A DNA stretch of 64,000 nucleotides from positions 6,301,051 through 6,365,050 of the forward strand of contig NZ_CP125378.1 in NCBI RefSeq assembly GCF_034008635.1. The letters run 5' to 3'. Shown here in pieces: positions 63,989 through 64,000 of this stretch (positions are counted from its first letter, which is position 1; the number at the start of each line of letters is the position of its first letter). The DNA is from Pseudomonas sp. P8_229. GTDB taxonomy: Bacteria > Pseudomonadota > Gammaproteobacteria > Pseudomonadales > Pseudomonadaceae. A model generated the notes under the pieces. The model was given only the letters and a program-made list of their open reading frames with translations. It ran no database searches and was not told the DNA's origin. A program made the position numbers and the translations under genes.

Positions 63989-64000
63989 TGCCTCACTCCC

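Overview
The window looks like chromosomal DNA of a Pseudomonas species of the P. fluorescens complex. The evidence is high-GC coding, many REP/REPIN elements with a core reading gcgagcaggctcactcc or a close variant, and gene sets typical of the genus (muxABC-opmB, CcoG with a MocR regulator, an orphan ccoN, a phdA-pdtB-exbBD-tonB locus). No rRNA, tRNA, CRISPR array or prophage was seen. The species assignment is inference.

Layout. 0-7.4 kb: an MgtC-like protein, a small DUF3203-like protein, CcoG, a MocR-type regulator, an SDR oxidoreductase and a MHYT-GGDEF-EAL c-di-GMP protein. 7.6-16.8 kb: a minus-strand RND efflux operon (muxA-muxB-muxC-opmB). 16.9-18.6 kb: thiol peroxidase tpx, an SRPBCC protein and a YciI/DGPF protein. 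18.6-20.6 kb: a lower-GC islet with a frameshifted PAAR gene, a candidate papain-like type VI effector and a candidate immunity protein. It is bounded by a 115-bp direct repeat of the yciI 3' end. 20.9-34.7 kb: a long plus-strand set of two outer-membrane beta proteins, two DUF1254 proteins, MoxR ATPase, DUF58, DUF4381, two VWA proteins, BatD, a periplasmic HAD hydrolase and an arylsulfatase. 34.9-36.05 kb: an IS110-family element inserted inside a REP. 36-43 kb: an MFS/spermidine-synthase-like fusion, a DUF3313 lipoprotein, an octahaem cytochrome c with TPRs and a membrane protein of unknown function. 43.4-47.5 kb: DUF934, a sirohaem reductase, an orphan CcoN and a CcoQ-like peptide. With CcoG and the MocR regulator at 1-4 kb these are the parts of the P. 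aeruginosa PA4129-PA4134 cyanide-inducible cluster, here split by about 40 kb. 47.6-54.8 kb: accessory genes including an Ig-like protein, a halovibrin (HvnA)-DUF2599-HvnA array, an Asp/Glu racemase, a GNAT acetyltransferase and a LysR regulator. 54.9-64 kb: a minus-strand operon phdA-pdtB-exbB-exbD-tonB-porin-coiled coil-ybjN-ppiC, matching the P. aeruginosa phdA/pdtB two-partner secretion locus. The secreted partner would lie beyond the right edge.

Most striking points. (1) The non-coding end of the IS110 element folds into a gap-free three-way junction. Its two loops carry guide segments matching the interrupted REP target and the element's own ends, as expected of a bridge RNA. (2) REP sequences have entered coding sequence in frame twice, in DUF4381 and in the BatD leader. 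(3) The type VI islet is flanked by a partial-gene duplication, and its PAAR gene carries a -1 frameshift. Two nearby genes also show single-base frame shifts near their 3' ends, so either local decay or sequence error must be considered.
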